Assembly: GCA_039944855.1 (NCBI GenBank)
Contig: JBDUXZ010000005.1
Span: 308,676-372,675 of the forward strand
DNA from: Rhodothermales bacterium
GTDB taxonomy: Bacteria; Bacteroidota; Rhodothermia; Rhodothermales; JANQRZ01
DNA length: 64,000 nt
Reading direction: 5' to 3'
A program made the position numbers and the translations under genes. Under the pieces are notes generated by a model. The model worked only from the letters and a program-made list of their open reading frames with translations. It had not been told where the DNA came from and made no database searches. Shown piece by piece: positions 43,118 to 52,043 of the stretch. The stretch's first letter is position 1. Each line of letters begins with the position of its first letter.

Positions 43118-44406
43118 GCCGCCGGGTCGTTCTTCTGGCTGACGCGGACCTCGTCCGGGGTCGCCGTCGCGGCCTGCTTCGTCCAGCAGTGCGCTTCGGT
43201 GACGAGGAGGCACTGATGACAGCGGACGGTGCGCGCCTTCGCTTTGTGGCGCGGGAGCATAGGGATCGGCTGCGGCAGCATCGTCGCGGCGCCGTCCCCC
43301 TCGATGGCCTGCGTCGCAGTGACTTGGGCGGCGACGGCTTCGGCGAGGGCTTCGATGAAGAGCGGATGGCAGTTCAGCCCGCTCGTCACCTCGTAGTGCT
43401 CGATCCCAAAGTGCTCAGCCTCCTCGCGCACCTCGATGTCGAGTTCGAAGGCCGTCTCGACGTGGTCCGTCACGAACGCGACGGGGATCACGAGCACGGC
43501 GTTCGTCTCGCCCTCGCCCAGTTCCTTCAGCTTGTCGGGCGTGCTCGGCGTGAGCCACTCGGCGGGGCCGACCTTGCTCTGGAACGCGACGTGGAACGGC
43601 CGGTCCTCCTTCTCCGCCCGTGCGTCCATGACCTGCTGCACCGTCGAGTGCACGAGGCAGCAGTAGGGGTCGCGCCGGGTCTTCATCTCTTTGACGGGCG
43701 TGCCGTGCGCGGAGAACAGGAGATGCACCTTGTCACGGATCGTGCGGGGGAAACGCTGGAGCCCCTCGTCGATCCGCTCGGAGATGGACTGCACGTAGAG
43801 CGGGTGCGCAGCGTACTCAAAGACGAGCGAGGTCGGCCACGTGGGGATCTCGCCGGCCTCTTCGAGCGCTTTCCAGTAGACGAGCGACGAGCCCGTCGTG
43901 GTCTTGGAATACTGCGGATAGAGCGGGAGGAGGACCACTTTGTCGATGCCGTCCTCCTTCATCTGCCGCGCACAGTCCTCGCTGAAGGGCTTCCAGAACC
44001 GCATAGCAACGTAGGTGCGGAACGTCGCGCCGGTGGCGGGGCCGAAGCGGGCGTTGAGCCGCTTTTCGAGCGCCTCGGCCTGCTCGCGCGTGAGCCGGTT
44101 GATGGGCGAGTTCCCACCGATCAGCTTGTAATCCTCACCGACCGTCTTCGAGCGCTTGCTGGCGATGAACTTGCTGAGCCAGTGCCGCGGCCCCTTTGGC
44201 AGGGGGATGTCGATGATGGCCGGGTCCATGAAGAGGTTGTAGAGGAACGGCTCCACGTCCTCCTCTGCCATCGGCCCACCGAGGTTCATCATCACCACGC
44301 CGACGCGGTCGCCGGGCTCGACGGAGACGGGCTCCTGCGGGTAGTAGGCACCCGTGATCAGCCGATCGTCGTACTTATAAACCTTCAGAAACTCGCGTGC
44401 ATTCAT
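43114..44406 (-). CDS. hemH: Ferrochelatase with C-terminal cysteine cluster
   Basis: HemH inserts iron into the porphyrin at the end of haem synthesis. The 430-residue protein has VGVVMMNLGGPMAEEDV, LIGGNSPINRLTREQA, LPLYPQYSKTTTGSS, LLFSAHGTPVKEM (catalytic His) and VTDHVETAFELDIE (catalytic Glu). Beyond the normal end it adds ~60 residues with RCHQCLLVTEAHCW (C396, C399, C407), reminiscent of, though not spaced like, the [2Fe-2S] ligands of some ferrochelatases. hemF ends 161 bp downstream of this gene's start, across a gap with a short CCCCG/CGGGG hairpin. Confidence 0.94.
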   Translation of the reverse strand: MNAREFLKVYKYDDRLITGAYYPQEPVSVEPGDRVGVVMMNLGGPMAEEDVEPFLYNLFMDPAIIDIPLPKGPRHWLSKFIASKRSKTVGEDYKLIGGNSPINRLTREQAEALEKRLNARFGPATGATFRTYVAMRFWKPFSEDCARQMKEDGIDKVVLLPLYPQYSKTTTGSSLVYWKALEEAGEIPTWPTSLVFEYAAHPLYVQSISERIDEGLQRFPRTIRDKVHLLFSAHGTPVKEMKTRRDPYCCLVHSTVQQVMDARAEKEDRPFHVAFQSKVGPAEWLTPSTPDKLKELGEGETNAVLVIPVAFVTDHVETAFELDIEVREEAEHFGIEHYEVTSGLNCHPLFIEALAEAVAAQVTATQAIEGDGAATMLPQPIPMLPRHKAKARTVRCHQCLLVTEAHCWTKQAATATPDEVRVSQKNDPAA

Positions 44407-44567
44407 CGGCCGTAACGGTTGCGCCCCTTATGTGCGGTCTGTGTTTGCCACCTCGGATCCAATTAAGCACATGGTCCCGCTCCCCGTTCCTATCGGGGCT
44501 CGAAGTTTCGGTGAGTTGTCCCGAAGTCTTTAGCGCTTAACGGTGTTATCCCGCCGCGCTTCTCGCC

Positions 44568-45545
44568 CTATTCACCCCGTTCCGTCGCCGGCTTGATGCC
44601 AAGCCAGTTGTGCGGCTGAAAGAACGACTGTGCTTCAGCCTCGGACGTGCCGGGTTCCGGCTGCCAGTCGTAGCCCCACCGAACGTGCGGCGGCAGGCTC
44701 ATGAGGATGCTCTCCGTCCGCCCACCCGTCTCCAACCCGAACTTCGTCCCCCGGTCGAAGGCGAGGTTGAACTCGGCGTAGCGGCCCCGCCGAAACGCCT
44801 GATATTCCCGCTCGCGTTCCCCGAACGGCCGCGCTTTGTGCCGCTCGACGAGGGGCACATACGATGACAGAAAGGCCCGCGAAGCCTGCCGGACGAAGAG
44901 GAACACGCCCTCGGGGTCCTCGCGGAGGTAGTCGAAGAAGATGCCGCCGACGCCGCGCGCCTCGTCGCGGTGCGGGAGGTAGAAGTACTCGTCGCACTGC
45001 CGCTTGAATGCAGCGTAGTCCGCCACGTCGTGGGCGTCGCAAACTTGTTTCCAGACGGTGTGAAAGTGCTCGGCGTCGGCGCGCTCAGGGTAGTACGGGG
45101 TGAGGTCAGCGCCGCCGCCGAACCAGTGGTCGAGCGGGGCGTGGAGGTCGGGGCCGAGGGCGAAGTAGCGGAAGTTGGCGTGGACGGCGGGGACGTACGG
45201 GTTGCGCGGGTGCATCACGAGCGAGAGGCCCGTGGCGAAGAACGGGCTGGAGTCGACCCCGAATGCGTGCGCCATCCGCTCGGGCAGTTGGCCGTGGACG
45301 GCAGAGGTGCTAACACCTCCTTTCTCCCACACATCGCCGCCGCTGATCACGCGGGTTAGTCCGCCCCCACCGCCCGGCCGCTCCCACGGGTCCTCCCCGA
45401 ACGTCGCCGCCCCGTCGAGCCGCTCGAACGCCGTGCAGATCCGCTTCTGCAACGCCTCGACGAACCGCTGCATCCGCTCTCCCATCGAGCGGTCGGTGCG
45501 AGGCTCCTGTCGGAGACGGTCGGCGCGGCGGTGGTCATCGAGCAT
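44568..45545 (-). CDS. hemF: Oxygen-dependent coproporphyrinogen III oxidase
   Basis: HemF decarboxylates coproporphyrinogen III to protoporphyrinogen IX with O2, so the organism makes haem aerobically by the classical route. The 325-residue protein has GVSTSAVHGQLPERM, VHANFRYFALG, HWFGGGADLTPYYP, EARGVGGIFFDYL and RRGRYAEFNLAFDRGTKFGL. The ATG at 45545 lies 5 bp after the hemE stop, consistent with one operon. Confidence 0.96.
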   Translation of the reverse strand: MLDDHRRADRLRQEPRTDRSMGERMQRFVEALQKRICTAFERLDGAATFGEDPWERPGGGGGLTRVISGGDVWEKGGVSTSAVHGQLPERMAHAFGVDSSPFFATGLSLVMHPRNPYVPAVHANFRYFALGPDLHAPLDHWFGGGADLTPYYPERADAEHFHTVWKQVCDAHDVADYAAFKRQCDEYFYLPHRDEARGVGGIFFDYLREDPEGVFLFVRQASRAFLSSYVPLVERHKARPFGEREREYQAFRRGRYAEFNLAFDRGTKFGLETGGRTESILMSLPPHVRWGYDWQPEPGTSEAEAQSFFQPHNWLGIKPATERGE

Positions 45546-45550
45546 AGCGG

Positions 45551-46654
45551 TCAGCGTGTGGGGGCGGCGTTCATCTGCGCGGAGACCTCCTGCACGGCCT
45601 CGACGAAGGCGCCAGCGTGGTCGGGGTCGTGGTCGGGGTGCATGCCGTGGCCGAGGTTGGCGATGTAGCCCTCGGTCCCGAACCCGGCAAGCATCTGCGC
45701 GACGGCGGTGCGGATCGACGCGGGCGAGCCGTAGAGCGCGCACGGATCGAGGTTGCCCTGGAGCGCAGCGCGGTCGCCGACGATCGCGCGGGCGGCCTGC
45801 GGGATGATCGTCCAATCGAGCCCGATCACGTCGTAGTCGGTCGCGGCGAGGGCGTCGAGGGCGTAGTGCGCGCCGCGGGCGAAGACGATGAGCGGCACGT
45901 CGGGGTGAGAAGCTTTGAGGCGCTTGGCGATCTGCGTGAGGTACGGGAGCGCGAAGGCGGCGAAGTGCTGCGGGGTGAGGATGCCGGCCCACGAATCGAA
46001 CACCTGCAGCGCCTGCGCCCCAGCATCAGCCTGCGCCGCGAGGTGGTCCACGACGACGTCGGTGACGGCCTGCAACAGTTCGTGGCTCGCCTCGGGGTGG
46101 CGGAAGAGCCACGCCTTACTCTCGGAAAACGTCTTGCTCCCGCCGCCCTCGATCATGTACGCCATGAGCGTCCACGGCGCCCCGCTGAACCCGATGAGCG
46201 GCGCCCGCCCGCCGAGCACGCGGCGCGTCAGCGCCACAGCCTCGTAGACGTAGCCGAGGTCGCGCTGCACGTCCGGCGTTGCGAGCCGGTCGAGATCGCC
46301 GGGACCGGTGAGCGGTGCGGGGAAGTGCGGCCCTTTGCCTTCGAGCATCTTCACCTCGAGCCCGAGCGCCTGCGGCACGACGAGGATGTCGGAGAAGATG
46401 ATGGCGGCGTCGAGGGGGAAGCGGCGGAGGGGTTGGATCGTGACCTCGCAGGCGAGCTCGGGCGTGCGGCATAGCTCGAAGAAATCGTGCTCGGCGCGGA
46501 CCTCGTGGTACTCGGGGAGGTAGCGGCCGGCCTGCCGCATCATCCACACCGGCACGCGCTCGGTCGGCTCGCGGCGCGCGGCGCGGAGGAAGAGGTCGTT
46601 TTTGAGCGGTGGGTGTTCAGCAGCAGGCGCGGCGGAGAGCGTGGGGTCAGGCAT
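45551..46654 (-). CDS. hemE: Uroporphyrinogen decarboxylase
   Basis: HemE removes four carboxyls from uroporphyrinogen III to give coproporphyrinogen III. The 367-residue protein has [64 protein letters not shown] and [13 protein letters not shown], all family hallmarks. The start at 46654 overlaps the hemD 3' end by 8 bp. Confidence 0.97.
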   Translation of the reverse strand: MPDPTLSAAPAAEHPPLKNDLFLRAARREPTERVPVWMMRQAGRYLPEYHEVRAEHDFFELCRTPELACEVTIQPLRRFPLDAAIIFSDILVVPQALGLEVKMLEGKGPHFPAPLTGPGDLDRLATPDVQRDLGYVYEAVALTRRVLGGRAPLIGFSGAPWTLMAYMIEGGGSKTFSESKAWLFRHPEASHELLQAVTDVVVDHLAAQADAGAQALQVFDSWAGILTPQHFAAFALPYLTQIAKRLKASHPDVPLIVFARGAHYALDALAATDYDVIGLDWTIIPQAARAIVGDRAALQGNLDPCALYGSPASIRTAVAQMLAGFGTEGYIANLGHGMHPDHDPDHAGAFVEAVQEVSAQMNAAPTR

Positions 46655-47372
46655 CGGACGTACGGTGGGCGAAAGAAAGTGCGGCGGCGAGCGCCTCTGG
46701 CGCGGGCGCGTCGGCGACGGTGGCGGGGGCGAACCCGACGGCGCGGAGGGCGTCGGCGGTCGTGGGTCCAATGGCTGCTTTTCGAGCCCGGTTCCACGAC
46801 GCGGCTACTACCTCCTGAGCCGCTTCGACACCGGACGGGCTGAAGAATACGACCCAATCCGGCGGCCTGCCGGTCGGCTCTCGGAGCGCCGATGCGTCGA
46901 GGAGCGTGCGGTACACGACGCGCTCTTCGACGGCGATCCCGGTGGCGCGGAGCCGGTCCGGCAACGCGTCGCGCCGTCGATCCCCGCAGAGAAACAGGAG
47001 CGGCGCTTCGAAGCGCCGCGCGGCGATGCGGTCGGCGAGATCGTCGGCCTGCCCCGCCTCCTCCCCCTCTGGGCGCAGCCCGAGCGCCCGCGCCGCTTCG
47101 GCCGTCGCCGGCCCGACGACGAACGTGGTCTTCGACTGCCACGCGGAGAGGTCGAGGCCGCGCAGCGCATCGGCGGCGCGCGGACTCGTGAGGATCAGAC
47201 CGGCGAAGGCGTCGGCACGCGCCATCGTCTCGGCGAGCGCATCGGGTTCTACGGGCTCGAAGCGGAGCACGGGCACGCAGCGGGCGGCGAACCCGACCGC
47301 GTCGAGCGCGGCGACGTACGGATCGGGCGCGCGGGCGTCGCGGAGCAAGAGGACGAGCGGACGGTCGGCCAC
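46647..47372 (-). CDS. hemD: Uroporphyrinogen-III synthase
   Basis: HemD cyclises hydroxymethylbilane with inversion of ring D. Sequence conservation in this family is low. The 241-residue protein shows the two-domain pattern with [48 protein letters not shown] and [12 protein letters not shown] ... [12 protein letters not shown]. Position between hemC and hemE confirms it. hemC ends 7 bp upstream. Confidence 0.93.
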   Translation of the reverse strand: MADRPLVLLLRDARAPDPYVAALDAVGFAARCVPVLRFEPVEPDALAETMARADAFAGLILTSPRAADALRGLDLSAWQSKTTFVVGPATAEAARALGLRPEGEEAGQADDLADRIAARRFEAPLLFLCGDRRRDALPDRLRATGIAVEERVVYRTLLDASALREPTGRPPDWVVFFSPSGVEAAQEVVAASWNRARKAAIGPTTADALRAVGFAPATVADAPAPEALAAALSFAHRTSDA

Positions 47373-47379
47373 GGCGGCG

Positions 47380-48321
47380 TCAGGTCAGCCGCACGTCGGG
47401 CGCAGCGGCGGCGCGGATCGCGCGGAGGATGTCCCCGGCGCCCCGGTCGAGCAGCGTTTCGGCGAGCGCGACGCCGAGCATTTCGGCCTCGGCCGGCGAA
47501 CCGCTCGACACGGCGCGAACGTGGCGCGACCCGTCGAGCGAGGCCACGGCCCCGTCGAGGTGGAGCACGCCGTCGTCGATCCGCGCCCACGCGGCGACGG
47601 GCACTTGGCAGCCGCCTTCGAGCCGGCGGAGGAGCGCCCGCTCGGCGGTGACGGCGGACGTCGTGTCCGCGTCGGCGAGGACGGCGCGGAGAACGTCGGA
47701 TGTCTGCGTGTCCGATTCGGCGCAGACGATCCCGAGCGCGCCCTGGCTGACGGCGGGCAGCATGATCGCGGGGTCGATCCGCTCGCGGATGCGGGCGTCG
47801 AGGTCGAGCCGAATCAGCCCGGCGGCGGCGAGGATCGCCCCGTGCCAGTCGCTCGCGTCGAGCTTGGCGATGCGCGTCGGCACATTCCCGCGGACGGATA
47901 CGATGCGGAGGTCGGGCCGCCACGCTTTGAGCTGTGCCTGCCGCCGGAGCGACGACGTGGCGAGCACGGCGCCCTCGGGCAGATCGGCGAGCGCGCCGCT
48001 GAAGTCGGGGTGGGCGACGAACGCGTCCCACGGCTCCTCGCGCTCCGTGACGGCGGCGAGCCCGAGCCCCGGCGGCAGCGTCGTCGGGAGGTCTTTGAGC
48101 GAGTGGACGGCGAGCGAGATCGAGCCGTCGAGCAGCGCGCGGTCGAGTTCCTGCGTGAAGAGGCCCTTGTCGCCGATCTCGGAGAGCGGCGTGTCGAGGA
48201 TGCGGTCGCCCTTCGTCGAGAACGTGACGACCTCGACGGCGTGGCCGGCGTGGCGCAGCCGGTCGGCGACGTGGTGGGCCTGCCAGAGGGCGAGCTTACT
48301 GGCGCGCGTTCCGAGCTTCAC
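47380..48321 (-). CDS. hemC: Hydroxymethylbilane synthase (porphobilinogen deaminase)
   Basis: HemC joins four porphobilinogens on a dipyrromethane cofactor. The 313-residue protein has KLGTRASKLALWQA, STKGDRILDTPLSEIGDKG, AVHSLKDLPTTLP, ATSSLRRQAQL, VRGNVPTRIAKL and LEGGCQVPVAA, where the cysteine carries the cofactor. The GTG start at 48321 sits inside hemA (26-bp overlap); an upstream ATG would add an unlikely basic leader. Confidence 0.96.
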   Translation of the reverse strand: MKLGTRASKLALWQAHHVADRLRHAGHAVEVVTFSTKGDRILDTPLSEIGDKGLFTQELDRALLDGSISLAVHSLKDLPTTLPPGLGLAAVTEREEPWDAFVAHPDFSGALADLPEGAVLATSSLRRQAQLKAWRPDLRIVSVRGNVPTRIAKLDASDWHGAILAAAGLIRLDLDARIRERIDPAIMLPAVSQGALGIVCAESDTQTSDVLRAVLADADTTSAVTAERALLRRLEGGCQVPVAAWARIDDGVLHLDGAVASLDGSRHVRAVSSGSPAEAEMLGVALAETLLDRGAGDILRAIRAAAAPDVRLT

Positions 48322-49705
48322 GATCCGCCTCCGCGTCTTCGGGCTCCGCTGCCTCGGGCTCCGTGTGGCCGAACGGGCATGCGGACTCGGCGTCGGGCGC
48401 ATCGGCGGCGGACTCGGGGACGGCCGCGCGTTCCTCGGGCGAGGCGTCTTCGCAGCCGGGCCGCGAGAAGGCGTGGCTGAGGAAGCGAACGCCGCGGACG
48501 AAGTCGAGGCTCTCCGAATCCGTGTTCTTGAGCCGGACGACGGGGACGGCGAGCAGCTTCTGCATGATCGAGCGCGTCAGCCGGTCGAGGTCGTCGCGGT
48601 CCGCGCTCTGAAAGCGGTGGGCGTGGCGCTCGATCTCCTGCGTGCGGATGGCCTCGAACGTCTCGCGCAAGGCGTGGATCGCGGGCTGGAGCGCCTCGTG
48701 GTTGAACACCCACGCGACGAACTCGCCCAGCCCTTCCGCGCAGATCGCCTCGGCCTCGGGAGCGGCGGAGCGGCGCGCTTCGGTCGTCTGCGTGCGCCAC
48801 AGGCCGAGGAGGTCGAGGTCGAGGAGGGTGTAGCCGTCCTTCTCGCGCACGGCGGGCTCGACGTTGCGCGGCATCGCCACGTCGATGACGAGGCAGGGGG
48901 CGGTGTCGGACCGCTCGGGCAGGTCGTTTGCCAAGAGCACCGGCTCGGGCGCGCCCGAGGCGACGAGCACGAGGTCGGCGTCGGCGACGGCGGCATGGCG
49001 GTCCGCCCAATCGCGTACCGCGCAGGCGCGGGGCAAACTGGCGGCGGCGGCCTCGGCACGGGGGCGCGAGCGGTTCGAGACGGTCAGCACGGCCCCCTCG
49101 CCCGCGAGCGTCTTGAGTGCGACGAGGCCCATCTCGCCCGTCCCGAGCAGGAGCACGCGGCGGCCGGCGAGGCTCGTCCCATGCTTCTCGAAGTGGAGCC
49201 GGGCGGCACGCACGGCGAGGCCGGAGATCGACGCGGCCCCTTCGGATAGCGCGGTCTCGGTGCGGACGCGCTTGGCCGTGCGGAAGGCCGTGTGCATCAG
49301 CCGGTGCAGCACGGCCCCGACCTGCTCCGCGTCGACGGCGACGCGGTACGCGCCCTTCATCTGCGCGAGGATCTGCTCGTCGCCAAGCACCTGGGAGCGG
49401 AGGCCGGACGTGACGTGGAGGACGTGGAGGACGGCGGCTTCGTCGGTGAGTGCGAAGGCGTGCTCGATGGGCCACGGCGTGCCTGCGGTCGCGCTCAGCG
49501 TGGCCTGCACCGCGGCGACGTCCGTGTCGCCGCCGAAGAGGTAGACCTCCGTCCGGTTGCACGTCGATAGCAGGATCACCTCGGCCGACGCGGAAAGCCG
49601 GAGCAACCCGTAGAGCCGGCGCTGCGCGGCCTCGTCGAGCGCGAACGCCTCGCGCACCGCGACGGGCGCGGTTTCGTGGTTGAGTCCGAAGGCGTGGAAG
49701 GTCAT
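48296..49705 (-). CDS. hemA: Glutamyl-tRNA reductase
   Basis: HemA reduces Glu-tRNA to glutamate-1-semialdehyde with NADPH, the committed and usually regulated step of the C5 pathway. The 469-residue protein has FGLNHETAPVAVREAF, the catalytic cysteine in LLSTCNRTEVYLFGG, GDEQILAQMKGAYR, LLLGTGEMGLVALKTL and IDVAMPRNVEP. A ~60-residue acidic C-terminal extension with two cysteines is longer than usual. It heads the hemACDEF-H cluster. A TATGCTTG box on the minus strand at 49750-49743 lies 37 nt upstream. Confidence 0.96.
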   Translation of the reverse strand: MTFHAFGLNHETAPVAVREAFALDEAAQRRLYGLLRLSASAEVILLSTCNRTEVYLFGGDTDVAAVQATLSATAGTPWPIEHAFALTDEAAVLHVLHVTSGLRSQVLGDEQILAQMKGAYRVAVDAEQVGAVLHRLMHTAFRTAKRVRTETALSEGAASISGLAVRAARLHFEKHGTSLAGRRVLLLGTGEMGLVALKTLAGEGAVLTVSNRSRPRAEAAAASLPRACAVRDWADRHAAVADADLVLVASGAPEPVLLANDLPERSDTAPCLVIDVAMPRNVEPAVREKDGYTLLDLDLLGLWRTQTTEARRSAAPEAEAICAEGLGEFVAWVFNHEALQPAIHALRETFEAIRTQEIERHAHRFQSADRDDLDRLTRSIMQKLLAVPVVRLKNTDSESLDFVRGVRFLSHAFSRPGCEDASPEERAAVPESAADAPDAESACPFGHTEPEAAEPEDAEADREARNARQ

Positions 49706-50033
49706 GCGGTCGTCGTGGCCCAGCGATGGTTTTTCGGTGCCCCAAGCATAGCCATGCGCCTGCGCGGCGTGGTGAAGAGGCGTCGAAAGATCGGCGATTC
49801 TATAGCGTAAGGTCAAGTGGGCACGGTGTGCGCGCCCCTGTGCAGGAGTGGCGCAGCGGGCTGTAGTCCGTACCCCCACAGCATCGCGCGGCAGCTCGCC
49901 CTGCCTCGTTTACAACGTACGTGCCACGCCCGCTATTTCGAAGCGCACGCTGTCCCGGTTGCGCCTCACGCCATCTTCTCCGCCTGCGAAGTAGCTTTTG
50001 CACCGCTTCCCTCCCTACCCGACCGCCGCCGCC
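49706..50033. promoter_or_regulatory. Divergent promoter region between hemA and the DUF819 gene
   Basis: This 328-bp gap contains no credible ORF. On the minus strand TATGCTTG (49750-49743) may serve hemA. On the plus strand TAGCTTTTG (49992-50000) lies 33 nt before the DUF819 ATG, and another AT-rich stretch TTCTATAGCG is at about 49799. No known haem-responsive operator was recognised. Confidence 0.35.
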
Positions 50034-51257
50034 ATGCCCGACGCCCTCGTCACCGACCCCACGCACGTCGCCGCGCTCCTCGCCGCCGTCCTCGCCGGCG
50101 TGTTCGCGCTCGCCCGCGTGCAGGCGCTGGAGAAGCTGTTCACGATCATCCCGCCCGTGCTGTGGGCGTACTTCGTGCCGATGCTCCTCAGCACGTTCGG
50201 CGTGACGCCGCCGTACATGCCCGCGACGGAGACGACGCCGGAGTACGTCAACGAGGCGTACCAGTGGTTCAGCTACGTGCTCCTCCCCCTCGCCCTCTTC
50301 CTGCTCATGCTGACGATCGACCTCCGGGCGATCCTCAGCCTCGGGCGGCTCGCACTCATCATGCTGCTCGTCGGCACGCTCGGCATCGTCATCGGCGGGC
50401 CGATCGCGTTCCTGCTCGTGGGCCAGTTCATCGGCGATCCCGACGCATGGAAGGGGCTCGCGGCGCTCTCGGGGAGTTGGATCGGCGGGACGGCGAACAT
50501 GGTCGCGATTCAGGAGAGCGTCGGGCTCCGCGACCTCGGGCCGATCATCGTCGTCGACACCGTCGTGGGCTACGGGTGGATGGCGATCCTGCTCTTCCTC
50601 TCCGGCTACCAGAAGCGGTTCAACGACTGGGTGGGCGCCGACACGTCGGCGATGGATCGGGTGGACGAGACGCTCCGGCAGATCGACCAGACGCGCCGCC
50701 CGATCACGATCGGCAGCGGGGCCATCATCATCGGGCTCGGCTTCGGCGCGGCGGTGCTGTCGCGATACCTCAGCACAACGAGATTATTCCCTCCTATCGG
50801 CGATCCAACAATCATTTCATCGGGGACGTGGGCGGTTCTCATTGCCGTGACGGCCGGGCTCGTCCTCTCGTTCACGCCGATGCGAAAGCTGGAGATCGAC
50901 GGGGCGAGCCGGATCGGCTACGTCGCCCTCTACCTCCTGCTCACGTCGATCGGCGCGCAGGGCAACCTCGCGGCCGTGCTCGACGCGCCGCTGTACCTGC
51001 TGACGGGCGTCGTGTGGCTCTCGATCCACATCGCCCTCCTCTTCGGCGCGGCGAAGCTGTTCAAAGCCCCGCTCTTCTTCGTCGCCACGGGGTCGATGGC
51101 GAACGTGGGCGGCGCAGCGAGCGCGCCGATCGTGGCGGGCGTCTACCACCCGGCGATGGCGCCGGTCGGGCTGCTCATGGCCGTCGCTGGCTACGTCCTC
51201 GGGATCTACGCCGCGCTCGGCTGCGCGTGGATGCTCGCGGCCCTCGCGGGAGGGTGA
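50034..51257 (+). CDS. DUF819 family membrane transporter-like protein
   Basis: The product is 407 residues with about 10-11 hydrophobic segments (for example FSYVLLPLALFLLMLTIDLR, LGRLALIMLLVGTLGIVIGG) and the conserved LSGSWIGGTANMVAIQE and ATGSMANVGGAASAPIVAG, typical of DUF819 (YjcL-like), which has the fold of anion or dicarboxylate carriers. Substrate is unknown. Its last 75 bp (51183-51257, IYAALGCAWMLAALAGG and stop) recur at 51965-52039 beyond an inserted lipoprotein gene. Confidence 0.9.
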   Translation: MPDALVTDPTHVAALLAAVLAGVFALARVQALEKLFTIIPPVLWAYFVPMLLSTFGVTPPYMPATETTPEYVNEAYQWFSYVLLPLALFLLMLTIDLRAILSLGRLALIMLLVGTLGIVIGGPIAFLLVGQFIGDPDAWKGLAALSGSWIGGTANMVAIQESVGLRDLGPIIVVDTVVGYGWMAILLFLSGYQKRFNDWVGADTSAMDRVDETLRQIDQTRRPITIGSGAIIIGLGFGAAVLSRYLSTTRLFPPIGDPTIISSGTWAVLIAVTAGLVLSFTPMRKLEIDGASRIGYVALYLLLTSIGAQGNLAAVLDAPLYLLTGVVWLSIHIALLFGAAKLFKAPLFFVATGSMANVGGAASAPIVAGVYHPAMAPVGLLMAVAGYVLGIYAALGCAWMLAALAGG

Positions 51258-51319
51258 TGGGTTGCTGAGGATCTACGACTTGAGCCTCGCGTCGAAGAAT
51301 ACCCTCTCGATCTACCAAC

Positions 51320-51946
51320 ATGTCCAAGCTCTTTCCACACACCTCGCCTGGCAGTATCCTGGCCCTCGCTATCGCTTGGTACACATTAAGCATCGCCGGG
51401 TGCTCAGTTCTACGCAGCGAGTTCTGGGATCCTCCCGAGTCTCAATATGTCGATGAGGGCCAGCTGAAGTTGCAAGGGTATTATGCTCGCGAGTGGATCT
51501 CCCATGGTGCCAACGTTCTATCCACCCTTATGCTCTGGGAGGACGGCACGGCCGCTGCATTCGTCGTTGGTGGAAACCCTTGCGGACGGGACGAGGCTAA
51601 GCATGAGGACCACTCGTTCCAGGCGCAGCATCGCCGCTTCCGAGAGAATCTACGATGCATAACAGGTGAGCGAAATCGGCGAAACCCAGCCTGGGGTGTG
51701 TTCGCCGTAGTGGGGGACAGCATTGAGATCCACGTAATCACGCACTTGAACTACGGTGGCAGCGGAGAGCACCGCCCGCTCGTTGACAAGGGCGTAATCC
51801 TGAGCGACTCTACATTCAAGATCACGAGCTCTATCCTTCGAGGCTCTGGACCTCCCAGGGATAGAGATGAAACCTTCCAGTTCTTTCCGCTGGAAGAGAA
51901 GCCACCCTCAACAAACTGGACGCAGACGCACCCAGACTTGCAGTAG
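51320..51946 (+). CDS. Hypothetical lipoprotein, probably acquired
   Basis: The product is 208 residues. The signal ends in WYTLSIAGCSVL, with a lipobox cysteine near residue 28. The mature part is about 180 residues, beta-rich, with YYAREWISHGANVLSTLMLW and TAAAFVVGGNPCGRDEA; no family is recognised. GC is clearly lower than for neighbours and codon use differs. It starts 63 bp after the DUF819 stop, in the same direction, and is followed by a second copy of the DUF819 3' end, so it lies within an inserted segment. Confidence 0.7.
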   Translation: MSKLFPHTSPGSILALAIAWYTLSIAGCSVLRSEFWDPPESQYVDEGQLKLQGYYAREWISHGANVLSTLMLWEDGTAAAFVVGGNPCGRDEAKHEDHSFQAQHRRFRENLRCITGERNRRNPAWGVFAVVGDSIEIHVITHLNYGGSGEHRPLVDKGVILSDSTFKITSSILRGSGPPRDRDETFQFFPLEEKPPSTNWTQTHPDLQ

Positions 51947-51964
51947 CATCCGTTGCGGATCTAT

Positions 51965-52039
51965 GTCGCGGACTACGTCCTTAGGATCTACGCCGCGCTC
52001 GGCTGCGCGTGGATGCTCGCGGCGCTCGCGGGAGGCTGA
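51965..52039 (+). repeat. Displaced copy of the DUF819-gene 3' end (tail relic)
   Basis: 75 bp aligns without gaps to 51183-51257, with only a handful of substitutions and 38 consecutive identical bases in the middle. Translated it gives YVLRIYAALGCAWML then AALAGG and TGA, against YVLGIYAALGCAWML and the same ending in the intact gene. A further 10-bp match (AGGATCTACG) lies just after the real stop at about 51269. The relic ends 4 bp before the stop of the convergent outer-membrane protein gene. Confidence 0.93.
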
Positions 52040-52043
52040 GCCG

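Noticed and set aside
44407..44567. Riboswitch or haem-responsive leader between hemF and hemH
   Set aside because: Only a short CCCCG/CGGGG hairpin was seen; no known riboswitch core could be recognised.
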